NCBI GenBank assembly: GCA_017640605.1 | Contig: JAEPQH010000004.1 | Span: forward strand, 124,001 to 188,000 | Length of the DNA stretch: 64,000 nucleotides | DNA from: Balneolaceae bacterium | GTDB lineage: Bacteria > Bacteroidota > Rhodothermia > Balneolales > Balneolaceae | Reading direction: 5' to 3' | Position numbers and translations under genes: made by a program | Part shown: piece by piece, positions 26,222-33,555 of the stretch | Layout of the letters: each line of letters begins with the position of its first letter | How positions within the stretch are numbered: the stretch's first letter is position 1 | Notes under the pieces: generated by a model | What the model was told of the DNA's origin: nothing | Database searches by the model: none | The model's input: the letters and a program-made list of their open reading frames with translations, nothing else

Positions 26222-27001
26222 TTATGGATCCAATCGTTTTAATTCTTCTTCAATACGCTCAATAATCAGCAAAGACTTATCCTGAAGGAGTTCGTAACCG
26301 ACAACAGAACCACCTCGATTAATTTCAATATCTGATAAAGCACCTCTGATTCCTTCAATCTCTTTCATTTTGATGATATAAAGCCGGCTATCCGGACTAT
26401 CCTCTAGCCCATTTACACCGGAGTCTGACATACTTTCCATGATGGTATCTCTTAAATCGATTTCTATTAATTCATTTACTTTTGAACGATAAATTAAATG
26501 AAAAGCTGACCACTCGTCTTCCAACTTATTCATGGACTCTACATTTTGATAAAAATCTCCAATTTCCCTGATTAGCGTATCATTTTTTATCAGTGTTAAG
26601 TTTCCTGTTGATTGAAGTTGCGTCCAGGCATTGTCTACAAACACAGGATGAGGTAGAAACCAAGCATGATTGAGTGCAGTAAACCAAAGGGTATGATCCG
26701 TTACCTGATCCGGATTGTTCATTGAATCAAGTAGTAGATTTATATTGGCAACCTGATTTTTGGAAAACTGAACTAAGCGCTTAGCTTCCATTCTATTTCT
26801 TTCAAAATCCACCTTTAGTTCTTTCAGGTAAAAACTCTCCCTTTCCCTCATTTTACGTTCTTCGTTCCAGTTGTTGATTTGAAGAGCAATCAGAATTCCA
26901 ATCACAACCAGTAGGATTTCTCCTAGCGCATACCAGAAATATTTACGGAGATTCCCGTTTTCGAGGAGTTTTTGGCGGATATTTCGGAAGAATCTCAACA
27001 T
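26222..27001 (-). CDS. DUF6090 family protein D9
   Basis: 259 residues. N-terminus MLRFFRNIRQKLLENG, helix GEILLVVIGILIALQI, NNWNEERKM. Just after the membrane comes a charged helix (RERESFYLKELKVDFERNRM), then HAWFLPHPVFVDNAWTQLQSTGNLTLIKN with the family motif continuing DTLIREIGDFYQNV. It ends LLIIERIEEELKRLDP. It lies 1 nt downstream of D10 and 3 nt upstream of D8, within the tightest part of the array. Confidence 0.85.
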   Translation of the reverse strand: MLRFFRNIRQKLLENGNLRKYFWYALGEILLVVIGILIALQINNWNEERKMRERESFYLKELKVDFERNRMEAKRLVQFSKNQVANINLLLDSMNNPDQVTDHTLWFTALNHAWFLPHPVFVDNAWTQLQSTGNLTLIKNDTLIREIGDFYQNVESMNKLEDEWSAFHLIYRSKVNELIEIDLRDTIMESMSDSGVNGLEDSPDSRLYIIKMKEIEGIRGALSDIEINRGGSVVGYELLQDKSLLIIERIEEELKRLDP

Positions 27002-27002
27002 T

Positions 27003-27749
27003 TTATTCTAGTTCTTTTTTTAGAAGTACAATTAATGAACTTTGTTCGTCTATTAATCCCGACAAATATTCGCTGTAAAGTTCAGCTGTTTCGAGTTTAA
27101 AAGTAACTGTATTCCACAATTCAAGATTCTCAGCCAAAGCGGTGTAATCGATAGAAGGTCCTCCCGGTATAAGAAAGGCTTGATACCTTTCCATTGCAAC
27201 AGCCTGATAATTAAATGACCTGATAATAAAAGGTTCGATAGTATTCAGATACTGATCTTTGATGTAATCATCCATCGCATTTGTGAATTCAATAGCCGTG
27301 TAAAGCTCAAAAAACTTCTGTTTAAGTTGTGTATTCTGAACATGAGTCAGATATCCGTTATTCTTGAATTCATTTAGCACCGGATAAGATAACTTGAGGC
27401 TCCAGGCTGTAGAAAGTGCGCCAAGAGTGTTTTTCAGTTCATTTAATGAGTCTGGATGCCCCGAACTAAGAAGATTCAATGTCCTTTTATTGAGCTCTAT
27501 AACTAACTGATTCATTTCCAGAAAGTTTTGTTTTACTGGGATATCAGATTCAATTTCTTCAATAATCCTTTCATAATAGTTCTGCAGCTGCTCGTGTTCT
27601 ATTCTGTTTTGATTCCAGTTACTAACCTGTAGCGCCAACAATATCCCGATCATCACCAACAGAATTTCCCCTAAGGCATACCAAAAGTATTTACGGAGAT
27701 TACCGTTTTCGAGGAGTTTTTGGCGGATATTTCGGAAGAATCTCAACAT
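27003..27749 (-). CDS. DUF6090 family protein D10
   Basis: 248 residues. N-terminus MLRFFRNIRQKLLENG, helix GEILLVMIGILLALQV, with NNWNE altered to SNWNQNR. Tail motif VLNEFKNNGYLTHVQNTQLKQKFFELYTAI; a Pro/Gly stretch FLIPGGPSIDYTAL; closing helix SSLIVLLKKELE. The ATG lies directly after a GTTTGAA-ended insert, so any promoter or ribosome site must come from the insert. D9 follows after 1 nt. Confidence 0.85.
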   Translation of the reverse strand: MLRFFRNIRQKLLENGNLRKYFWYALGEILLVMIGILLALQVSNWNQNRIEHEQLQNYYERIIEEIESDIPVKQNFLEMNQLVIELNKRTLNLLSSGHPDSLNELKNTLGALSTAWSLKLSYPVLNEFKNNGYLTHVQNTQLKQKFFELYTAIEFTNAMDDYIKDQYLNTIEPFIIRSFNYQAVAMERYQAFLIPGGPSIDYTALAENLELWNTVTFKLETAELYSEYLSGLIDEQSSLIVLLKKELE

Positions 27750-27872
27750 GGTTTGAATCGCGGATTTGTGGGACTAAGGGATTGCGCGGATGTAGCACAT
27801 ATTAGTTTAATCCACGTTAATCGAAAAATCGGTGTTAATCCATCTATCGGTGTAATCCGTGTTTCAAACATT
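27750..27872. repeat. GTTTGAA-ended palindromic insert between stub and D10
   Basis: About 123 bp. Plus-strand left end ggtttgaatcgcggatttg and right end taatccgtgtttcaaacatt form inverted repeats. The inside is a set of degenerate words (ttaatccacgttaatcg, ggtgttaatcc, ggtgtaatcc). Same class as the insert at 25405. Confidence 0.65.
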
Positions 27873-27896
27873 GTATTTTCGCAAGAATCGTAGCAT
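27873..27896 (-). pseudogene. 5' stub of a DUF6090 gene (8 codons)
   Basis: Encodes MLRFLRKY before joining the insert. Its ATG overlaps the D11 stop as TAATG. It duplicates the first 24 nt of D10, which starts intact across the insert. Confidence 0.65.
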
Positions 27897-28627
27897 TATT
27901 GGGAAATAAGGTAAGCATCAATCTGATTGATACATTGCTGAATCATTTCACTTGCACCACTGAACCCAAGGCTTTGTACATTTCTGCTATTGATAGTACT
28001 ACGGGCAATACCTTTAAACTCCATATCCGAAATAATTTTCCTCAAATTGGATGGGTTGGCACTTTCAATATTATTGAACGTGGATACAGGAAAGCCTTGC
28101 TCAATCATATAATCCCGATACTTATTAATGTTGTAAATAGACAGATCGCGAAATGCTATGTTATTGACACCGTCTCCTACGAATTCTGTATAGTAGTCTG
28201 TAAGTGTTCGTATTAAGGAGTCAGGCACTGTGGCTGGAATAGTTAGTTGCTCCAATTGATCAAAACCGAAGGTGATTGGGTTATACGCAGAGGCCCGATG
28301 GAGTCTGTCGATGTAAAAGTTTAGTGAATCATCGGGAATATCTTCTGCATCTTCAGTTAGTCTTATCAAATCAGTAATCACAATTGAATTGAATCTATTG
28401 GCTGCTTCTATATTTGATAAATCCTGTACCATATTTTGCCTTATTTCTATCAACGCTTCATTAACTGCTATTTCAGCTTTTCTTGTTTCATTCCAATTGT
28501 TCACTTGCAAGGCTAATAGAATCCCGATCATCACTAAAAGAATCTCCCCAAGCGCGTACCAGAAGTATTTGCGAAGGTTACCGTTTTCGAGGAGTTTTTG
28601 GCGAATTTGGCGTAAGAAGTTCAGCAT
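27896..28627 (-). CDS. DUF6090 family protein D11
   Basis: 243 residues. N-terminus MLNFLRQIRQKLLENG, helix GEILLVMIGILLALQV, NNWNETRKA. Tail begins VNEALIEIRQNMVQDLSNIE; motif position reads FDQLEQLTIPATVPDSLIRTLTDYYTEF, where the usual SG is lost. The end is GASEMIQQCINQIDAYLISQ. Its ATG overlaps the D12 stop by one base (TAATG), the clearest translational coupling in the array. Confidence 0.85.
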   Translation of the reverse strand: MLNFLRQIRQKLLENGNLRKYFWYALGEILLVMIGILLALQVNNWNETRKAEIAVNEALIEIRQNMVQDLSNIEAANRFNSIVITDLIRLTEDAEDIPDDSLNFYIDRLHRASAYNPITFGFDQLEQLTIPATVPDSLIRTLTDYYTEFVGDGVNNIAFRDLSIYNINKYRDYMIEQGFPVSTFNNIESANPSNLRKIISDMEFKGIARSTINSRNVQSLGFSGASEMIQQCINQIDAYLISQ

Positions 28628-29364
28628 TATTCCAACTCCGAAACTAGATCTATAAAGTGGGTACCCGCCGAAATCAGCGCTTCATACTGTACAATTAAAT
28701 TGGTGCGAATAGATACCCGTCCTGCCGCTGCAGCAACAGCTGGATCATTTAATACGTTTTGGAATGCAGTATTTATTTGTTCTATTGTTAGCTCTTTTTC
28801 ACTAAAGTACATATCAAAAAGGGGGATAAAAGTGCCTTTGGCGCCGGCTGCTGCTTCCATTGCCTCAATGAATTCATTTGTGCTCACTTCCTGATCTCTA
28901 GCTTCCTGCACCACATCGTAATACTCAAACAGTAACTGCTCAAATTCTGTATCCCTGAGTTTACCTAATAAGCCGGAATTTTTTAATGCTTCATATCCAC
29001 TGTCGTTAATATTGATATAATCCTCAACAAAAATTGCGGACATCATATCAAAAAAGCGTTCAGGATTAATCTCTTCAACCTTCATAATACTGATATACTC
29101 TGCCGCCAAAATTCTGGCTGAGTCTTTAACTGCAATCATTTTCTGAGCAGCAGCAATATCCTGTTCCATATTTTTTGCAATGCTATTAAGCGAAGCAACT
29201 AACTCATTATTCTCAATTCGACTTTGATTCCAATTATTGATTTGCAGCGCGATCAAGATTCCTATCACAACAAGTAATATTTCCCCCAAGGCATACCAGA
29301 AGTATTTGCGGAGATTTCCGTTAGCAAGAAGTTTTTGGCGAATATTTCGGAAGAAGCGGAGCAT
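28627..29364 (-). CDS. DUF6090 family protein D12
   Basis: 245 residues. N-terminus MLRFFRNIRQKLLANG, helix GEILLVVIGILIALQI, NNWNQSRIE. Tail starts ELVASLNSIAKNMEQDIAAAQ; family motif YEALKNSGLLGKLRDTEFEQLLFEYYDVV; then an Ala-rich part (ALVEAMEAAAGAKG-like, DPAVAAAAGRVS). The IS200/IS605-like element begins about 40 nt upstream of its start, so its expression may now depend on sequence from that element. Confidence 0.85.
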   Translation of the reverse strand: MLRFFRNIRQKLLANGNLRKYFWYALGEILLVVIGILIALQINNWNQSRIENNELVASLNSIAKNMEQDIAAAQKMIAVKDSARILAAEYISIMKVEEINPERFFDMMSAIFVEDYININDSGYEALKNSGLLGKLRDTEFEQLLFEYYDVVQEARDQEVSTNEFIEAMEAAAGAKGTFIPLFDMYFSEKELTIEQINTAFQNVLNDPAVAAAAGRVSIRTNLIVQYEALISAGTHFIDLVSELE

Positions 29365-29403
29365 TATGATTTAATTGTTTGGATCCAATAGCTGATATTA
29401 ACA

Positions 29404-30054
29404 TTGTCCCGAAGGGACATAATGTTGGTAGAAAGAAGACAATGTCTTATTAAACTCGTGCCGTAGGTACGTAATATATTTGGTGTGTCTCTTAGTGCCA
29501 TCTTCATCATCTCATTCAAGGCTACTAAATATGTATCTTTCATCATAATCCACATCAAATTTTTCCAAGAATTCCACATACTCATCTCTAAATGATTTCT
29601 GCTTATGATGTGCTTCCTGTTTTCTAATATAATCGATCACCATAGGTAATTGTGACCGAGAATAGGAAAAGGCACCAAATCCTTCTTGCCAGGAAAAACG
29701 CCCTCGGGTTAATGCCATTTTGTTAATCCATTTAGAAGAATCCTGTTTTACCAATTTCATGAGTTCTGAAAGAGATTGAACTGGGCGTAACCCAATTAAC
29801 AAATGAACATGATCAGGCATGCCGTTTATTTGAATCATTTTATGTCCATTAGCCTGCACAATACCCGTAATATATTTGTACAAATCATTTTTCCAGCTGT
29901 TATCAATTATACAATCACGATTTCGGACTGCAAAAACACAATGAATATGTATTTGTGTATAGGTATTAGCCATCAATCACTCATAGGATGTACCTAACGG
30001 CACATTGGTGGTGGGTTAAATTTCTTTCTACCGATATTAAGTCCCTACGGGACA
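29404..30054 (-). mobile_element. IS200/IS605-like element with REP-type hairpin ends
   Basis: About 650 bp. The left end has tgtcccgaagggaca (29405-29419), ggtagaaag and cgtgccgtaggtacg (29457-29471). The right end has gtacctaacggcac (29990), tttctacc and gtccctacgggac (30041-30053). The single gene is a Y1 transposase on the minus strand. A transposase-less derivative lies at 24051-24236. Exact cleavage sites cannot be read by eye. Confidence 0.8.
29512..29973 (-). CDS. tnpA: Y1 (HUH) transposase, IS200/REP-associated type
   Basis: A 153-residue single-strand DNA transposase. The HUH metal motif is in NGMPDHVHLLIGLRP, and the nucleophilic tyrosine is in MVIDYIRKQEAHHKQKSF, with the usual NQ/KQ..HH.SF context. 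The N-terminus NTYTQIHIHCVFAVRNRD is typical. The ATG at 29973 is chosen; a TTG codon just before it is an alternative. It appears intact and so may still be active. Flanked by hairpins it is expected to recognise. Confidence 0.92.
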   Translation of the reverse strand: MANTYTQIHIHCVFAVRNRDCIIDNSWKNDLYKYITGIVQANGHKMIQINGMPDHVHLLIGLRPVQSLSELMKLVKQDSSKWINKMALTRGRFSWQEGFGAFSYSRSQLPMVIDYIRKQEAHHKQKSFRDEYVEFLEKFDVDYDERYIFSSLE

Positions 30055-30135
30055 ATATTTTCCCATAATCATGCTTAAATGTTTGTTTATTTTGATCTTT
30101 TTTCATCCCATCATCCATTCAATTAATTCTAAGTT

Positions 30136-30253
30136 GTCATCCCCACGCGAATGCAGAGGATCTAAAATATTCGTAAAGGCTTTTGACATAGTATTAGATT
30201 CCTGCCTGCGCCCTCCATCCATAGTATTATTCCGGAGGACATGCAGGAATGAC
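30136..30253. mobile_element. GTCAT-type MITE M4 (long form, 118 bp)
   Basis: Begins gtcatccccacgcgaatgca and ends gcaggaatgac, with the ccctccatccatag...ccggaggacatg block in the right hairpin as in M1 and M2. Confidence 0.8.
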
Positions 30254-30292
30254 GTTGTTAATGGATTTTGGGATTTCGCGGATACAGAGTTT

Positions 30293-30382
30293 GTCACTTC
30301 GAGTGGTAACAAGAAGTCTAAAGAGCTTGAATCCACAAATAACATATTTAGTTCTCTCCGCCAGCTGGCGGATCGACATGAC
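30293..30382. repeat. GTCACTTCGA...CATGAC palindromic repeat
   Basis: 90 bp starting gtcacttcgagtggtaacaa and ending ggcggatcgacatgac. The ends are inverted repeats and it contains a perfect 16-nt palindrome, tccgccagctggcgga (30357-30372). Different in sequence from the GTCATCCC elements. Confidence 0.55.
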
Positions 30383-30469
30383 AAAAACGAGAGAATCCGT
30401 GTTAATCCGGAAATATGTGAAATCCAGAACTCCTCTAAAGCTCTGATCTGCATGCATATTTCAAAGATT

Positions 30470-30492
30470 GTATTTCGGAAAAAACGGAGCAT
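30470..30492 (-). pseudogene. 5' stub of a DUF6090 gene (7 codons) after D13
   Basis: Encodes MLRFFRN-like start, 2 nt after the D13 stop, then runs into CAATCTTTGAAATATGC, a worn version of the GTTTGAA insert end. A frame continues for 129 codons from this ATG but only through repeat sequence, so it is not taken as a gene. Confidence 0.6.
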
Positions 30493-30494
30493 TG

Positions 30495-31256
30495 CTAGGT
30501 ATCGTTTAGTGATTCGGATAGTTCAGTAAGCACATTTTGGGTACTGGTCTGAATATTAGCCCACCATAAATAAATTATATTGTTCGTGTTATAGACATGG
30601 TACAAATGAATATAAGTGTCGGTTGATCGTAAAAAATCAACAAGGTCATCACCATTCATTTCTAAGAGGGGGTGGGGCTCAGGCGACCAGTCAAAGTTTC
30701 CTAATTTATCAATGGCCTTAATGAATTCGATGCTCGCAAGATATTCACTGTATTCCCGATCAAAACCCGGAACACCAACTGCTTTCAGTCCTTTAAGATT
30801 TTCCTCATTCTTACTTAATGCCCAGAGCAAATCCTGATTCTTAATGAGGCTTAACTTACCGGATGACTTTGCTTGTTCATAGGAGGTAATGGGAAACTCT
30901 GAAAAGAAAAACATCATTGATTCTCTCAACATTGTTTTAAGTGAATCATCAGATACTGTGATTTCCTCACCCGCTGAATACTCGAGCAATTGTTTAAGAA
31001 CGTTCTTGCGGTGGTCTGCTTCCTGAAACTGTTCATTGGCATCTTTCGATAAGGATTCATGATCCGTTTTTAAAGCCTGTAACAAAGTAACTCTATCGGA
31101 TTCAACTTTTCGAACCTCATTCCAATTGTTCACCTGAAGCGCCAGCAGAATCCCAATCATAACCAGCAGAATTTCCCCTAACGCATACCAAAAGTACTTA
31201 CGAAGATTTCCGTTTTCGAGGAGCTTTTGGCGGATATTTCGGAAGAATCTAAGCAT
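30495..31256 (-). CDS. DUF6090 family protein D13 (first gene of the array)
   Basis: 253 residues. N-terminus MLRFFRNIRQKLLENG, helix GEILLVMIGILLALQV, NNWNEVRKV. Tail starts SDRVTLLQALKTDHESLSKD; family motif YEQAKSSGKLSLIKNQDLLWALSKNEENL; an aromatic end (HLYHVYNTNNIIYLWWANIQ). It is the first DUF6090 gene in transcription order, so the array promoter, if single, should lie in 31257-31400, where MITE M5 sits. I see no convincing promoter by eye. Confidence 0.85.
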   Translation of the reverse strand: MLRFFRNIRQKLLENGNLRKYFWYALGEILLVMIGILLALQVNNWNEVRKVESDRVTLLQALKTDHESLSKDANEQFQEADHRKNVLKQLLEYSAGEEITVSDDSLKTMLRESMMFFFSEFPITSYEQAKSSGKLSLIKNQDLLWALSKNEENLKGLKAVGVPGFDREYSEYLASIEFIKAIDKLGNFDWSPEPHPLLEMNGDDLVDFLRSTDTYIHLYHVYNTNNIIYLWWANIQTSTQNVLTELSESLNDT

Positions 31257-31283
31257 CGATCACCCTAAAGTTAACTTAAAGTA

Positions 31284-31368
31284 GTCATCCCCACGCGAAT
31301 GCAGGGGATCTAAGATGTTTGTGAAGGTTTTTGACATAGTATTAGATTCCTGCCTTCGCAGGAATGAC
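31284..31368. mobile_element. GTCAT-type MITE M5 (short form, 85 bp)
   Basis: Begins gtcatccccacgcgaatgca and ends cgcaggaatgac without the right-loop insert, like M3. The preceding ccctaaagttaacttaaagt is also shared with M3, so the mobile or recombined unit is longer than the hairpin part. Confidence 0.8.
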
Positions 31369-31393
31369 CAACAAATTGTACTGTGATGTGAAT

Positions 31394-31513
31394 TCATTCC
31401 CCTTTTTCGTCCCCGTTTTTCTTATTCACTTTGATCCAACCAAATAACAACCTTATCCCCAATCTTGCAAACAAGATTATAGCAATCACTGTTATTATTG
31501 TAAAGGTATCCAT
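31394..31513 (-). CDS. Possible 39-residue membrane peptide
   Basis: An ATG at 31511-31513 opens MDTFTIITVIAIILFARLG, followed by IRLLFGWIKVNKKNGDEKGE and a TGA. It has one hydrophobic helix and a basic/charged tail, the usual look of small bacterial membrane proteins. It lies between the TolB/TPR gene at 31590 (upstream on the same strand, 76 nt) and the DUF6090 array. No homologue is known to me; the amphipathic order and charge distribution are the only evidence. Confidence 0.4.
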   Translation of the reverse strand: MDTFTIITVIAIILFARLGIRLLFGWIKVNKKNGDEKGE

Positions 31514-31589
31514 TGTTTTAAGCGAACCTGCAGCGGAAAATATCTGTAGGTTCATCTACGCAGGTTATTCTAAATTGTTAAGTCATTAG

Positions 31590-33446
31590 CTAAGACCCAA
31601 CAGGTAAAGGCAAACCGGCGGTAACACCATTATTTCGTCTGGCTTTAGCTAACTCAGGCATTCCCGGTAATTCCCAGAATTCGTGATACTTGGGATGACG
31701 TCGAAAATCATCAGGAAATTCTTTTCTTCCCTCCCTCAATGTAAACTCATTTAGGATGGTCCCGAATAATGATTTCTTTTCATACCCATCAAACAACACC
31801 CGTAATGCTTCGTCATAATCACCGATATGAGCCAACATTGAAGCATATTGCAAGGGCAGTTCAGTGTATGTTGCGGGATGTTGCTGCATATGATCGCTAA
31901 GTCGTTGCGCCACATTTAATGTGTCTAGGAAGGCATCCACTTCAATCACTCTAATTGAACTAAGGTCTGTATCCCAGTAATCCATAAAAACTGATCTCTT
32001 CTCCCATAATTGAGGAAGAGGATTAGTTACGATACCTCCCTCCAATGCTAGAGTAGACATGATATTATCTGGGATACAGCCTCCACATTGTTGTACTGTT
32101 CTTCGCGCCATTTCATCCATACCAAGATGAAATGCATATTCACTCTTCACCCTTACCAAAATGGTATTCAAAGGATCCAGTGCAATAGCTCTGTTAATAG
32201 ATCTTAGCGCATTTTCAGTATCTCCAACCATTCTGTAATAATCCATTAGGCTATAATGTGTGAACGATGAATTGGGCGCTAACTCTACCCCCCGTTTCAC
32301 ATGATATTCTGCTTTTTCAATATTCACATTCACAAAAGAGAACCAGGCCCCAAGTGCAGAGTGTGCTCTGAAATTTTCATCATCCAATTCAATGGCTTTT
32401 TCTAATGCATTCTGAACTTCAACCAAATACTGTTCTTCTGAAAACCCACTCAATCGAACAAAACTGAAGATCATAGAGGTTGCATACGCCGACCATGCAT
32501 CACTAAATGTCGGGTCTAGTTCTGTTGCTAGTCGTAGCTGATCTATTGCGTCTTTACGTGTTTCATCACTCTTGAATCGCTGAGCCCATGAAGACAATCC
32601 TCGCAGGTATTGTTCATATGCCTGTGGATTTACCTCGATCCCGGCCGATCTGCCCGTACCCCCTCCTACACCAAGGCGAATTTGCAATACAGTTGCAAGG
32701 TTACTGACGATCTCATCCTGTATCACAAAAATATCAGATTCTTCACTTTCAAAGGTTTGAGACCAGACCTGATAGCCATCACTTGCTCTTATCAATTGTG
32801 CGGTAACCCTTAAACGGTCGTCCGATCTACGCACACTGCCATCAAGTACATGTTCTACCGCTAAACTACTTCCAATTTCAGTGAGATTGGACTCATCACG
32901 AAAAGCAAACGATGAAGTTCTGGCTGCCACCTTCAAATCCGGATACTGAGACAAAGCATTTAGCAATTCTTCCGATATCCCATCAGCAAAATATGCCTGA
33001 TCCCCATTTGGGGAAAGATCATTAAATGGTAAGACTGCTATTGAAGCATCATTAATTTCAACTATTTCAGCCTGATCAACTTTAGATGTTGAATAATGAA
33101 TGATCTTCTCAGCCACAAAGAATATCACGATCAAACTCAATACCCCGATGATCACGTGATTTAGCTTCTGACCAGTAGCTTTGTTGAATGATTCTTCAAC
33201 TTCGATCTCATCGGTCTTCTTAACGCCTTCTGGTGTTAATTCGAAGACCCAACCAATTACAACGGCAATTGGGAAGCCCGAGAGTAGTAGCAAAATTACG
33301 GCAGTATCTACCCAATCCGGTATCATCAAAGGATCTTCGATCAAAGTAACAACTTGCATGATCAACCAAGCCGTTACGGTATACGCGGTCGCTACCCTAA
33401 ATACATTTCTTCTTTTTAGCTCCTCTAAGAATTGTTGAATCTTCAT
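31590..33446 (-). CDS. TolB-like/TPR membrane protein 1
   Basis: 618 residues. The N-terminus MKIQQFLEELKRRNVFRVATAYTVTAWLI is the conserved opening of the membrane TolB/TPR group (COG5616 type), with helices at about 20-36, 45-65 and 95-112, then FELTPEGVKKTDE. Residues about 135-255 form a TolB N-terminal-like domain (SIAVLPFNDLSPNGDQAYFADGISEELLNAL, VLDGSVRRSDDRLRVTAQLI). The rest is TPR helices (FSDAWSAYATSM, FRAHSALGAWFS, SSFTHYSLMDYYR). No cyclase or kinase domain is present, so it is likely a scaffold or sensor. Paralogue of the genes at 34734 and 37062. Confidence 0.85.
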   Translation of the reverse strand: MKIQQFLEELKRRNVFRVATAYTVTAWLIMQVVTLIEDPLMIPDWVDTAVILLLLSGFPIAVVIGWVFELTPEGVKKTDEIEVEESFNKATGQKLNHVIIGVLSLIVIFFVAEKIIHYSTSKVDQAEIVEINDASIAVLPFNDLSPNGDQAYFADGISEELLNALSQYPDLKVAARTSSFAFRDESNLTEIGSSLAVEHVLDGSVRRSDDRLRVTAQLIRASDGYQVWSQTFESEESDIFVIQDEIVSNLATVLQIRLGVGGGTGRSAGIEVNPQAYEQYLRGLSSWAQRFKSDETRKDAIDQLRLATELDPTFSDAWSAYATSMIFSFVRLSGFSEEQYLVEVQNALEKAIELDDENFRAHSALGAWFSFVNVNIEKAEYHVKRGVELAPNSSFTHYSLMDYYRMVGDTENALRSINRAIALDPLNTILVRVKSEYAFHLGMDEMARRTVQQCGGCIPDNIMSTLALEGGIVTNPLPQLWEKRSVFMDYWDTDLSSIRVIEVDAFLDTLNVAQRLSDHMQQHPATYTELPLQYASMLAHIGDYDEALRVLFDGYEKKSLFGTILNEFTLREGRKEFPDDFRRHPKYHEFWELPGMPELAKARRNNGVTAGLPLPVGS

Positions 33447-33555
33447 TCCCGATTTTAAGAATATCTGTGTTTGTTCTGTATGATGCTTCCCCGACAGAAA
33501 GAACGTTCTATAATTTCACATTGTCAATGCATCTGCACTTTCGTTTCTTAAGCGG

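Noticed and set aside
30103-30492. 129-codon frame starting MLRFFRNTIFEICMQ as a further DUF6090 gene
   Set aside because: Only the first seven codons belong to the family; the rest runs through MITE M4 and other repeats, so it is an artefact of a stub.
18257-31368. Prophage or integrative element covering the array
   Set aside because: No integrase, structural phage genes, tRNA or attachment repeats are present; only small transposon-like elements are seen.
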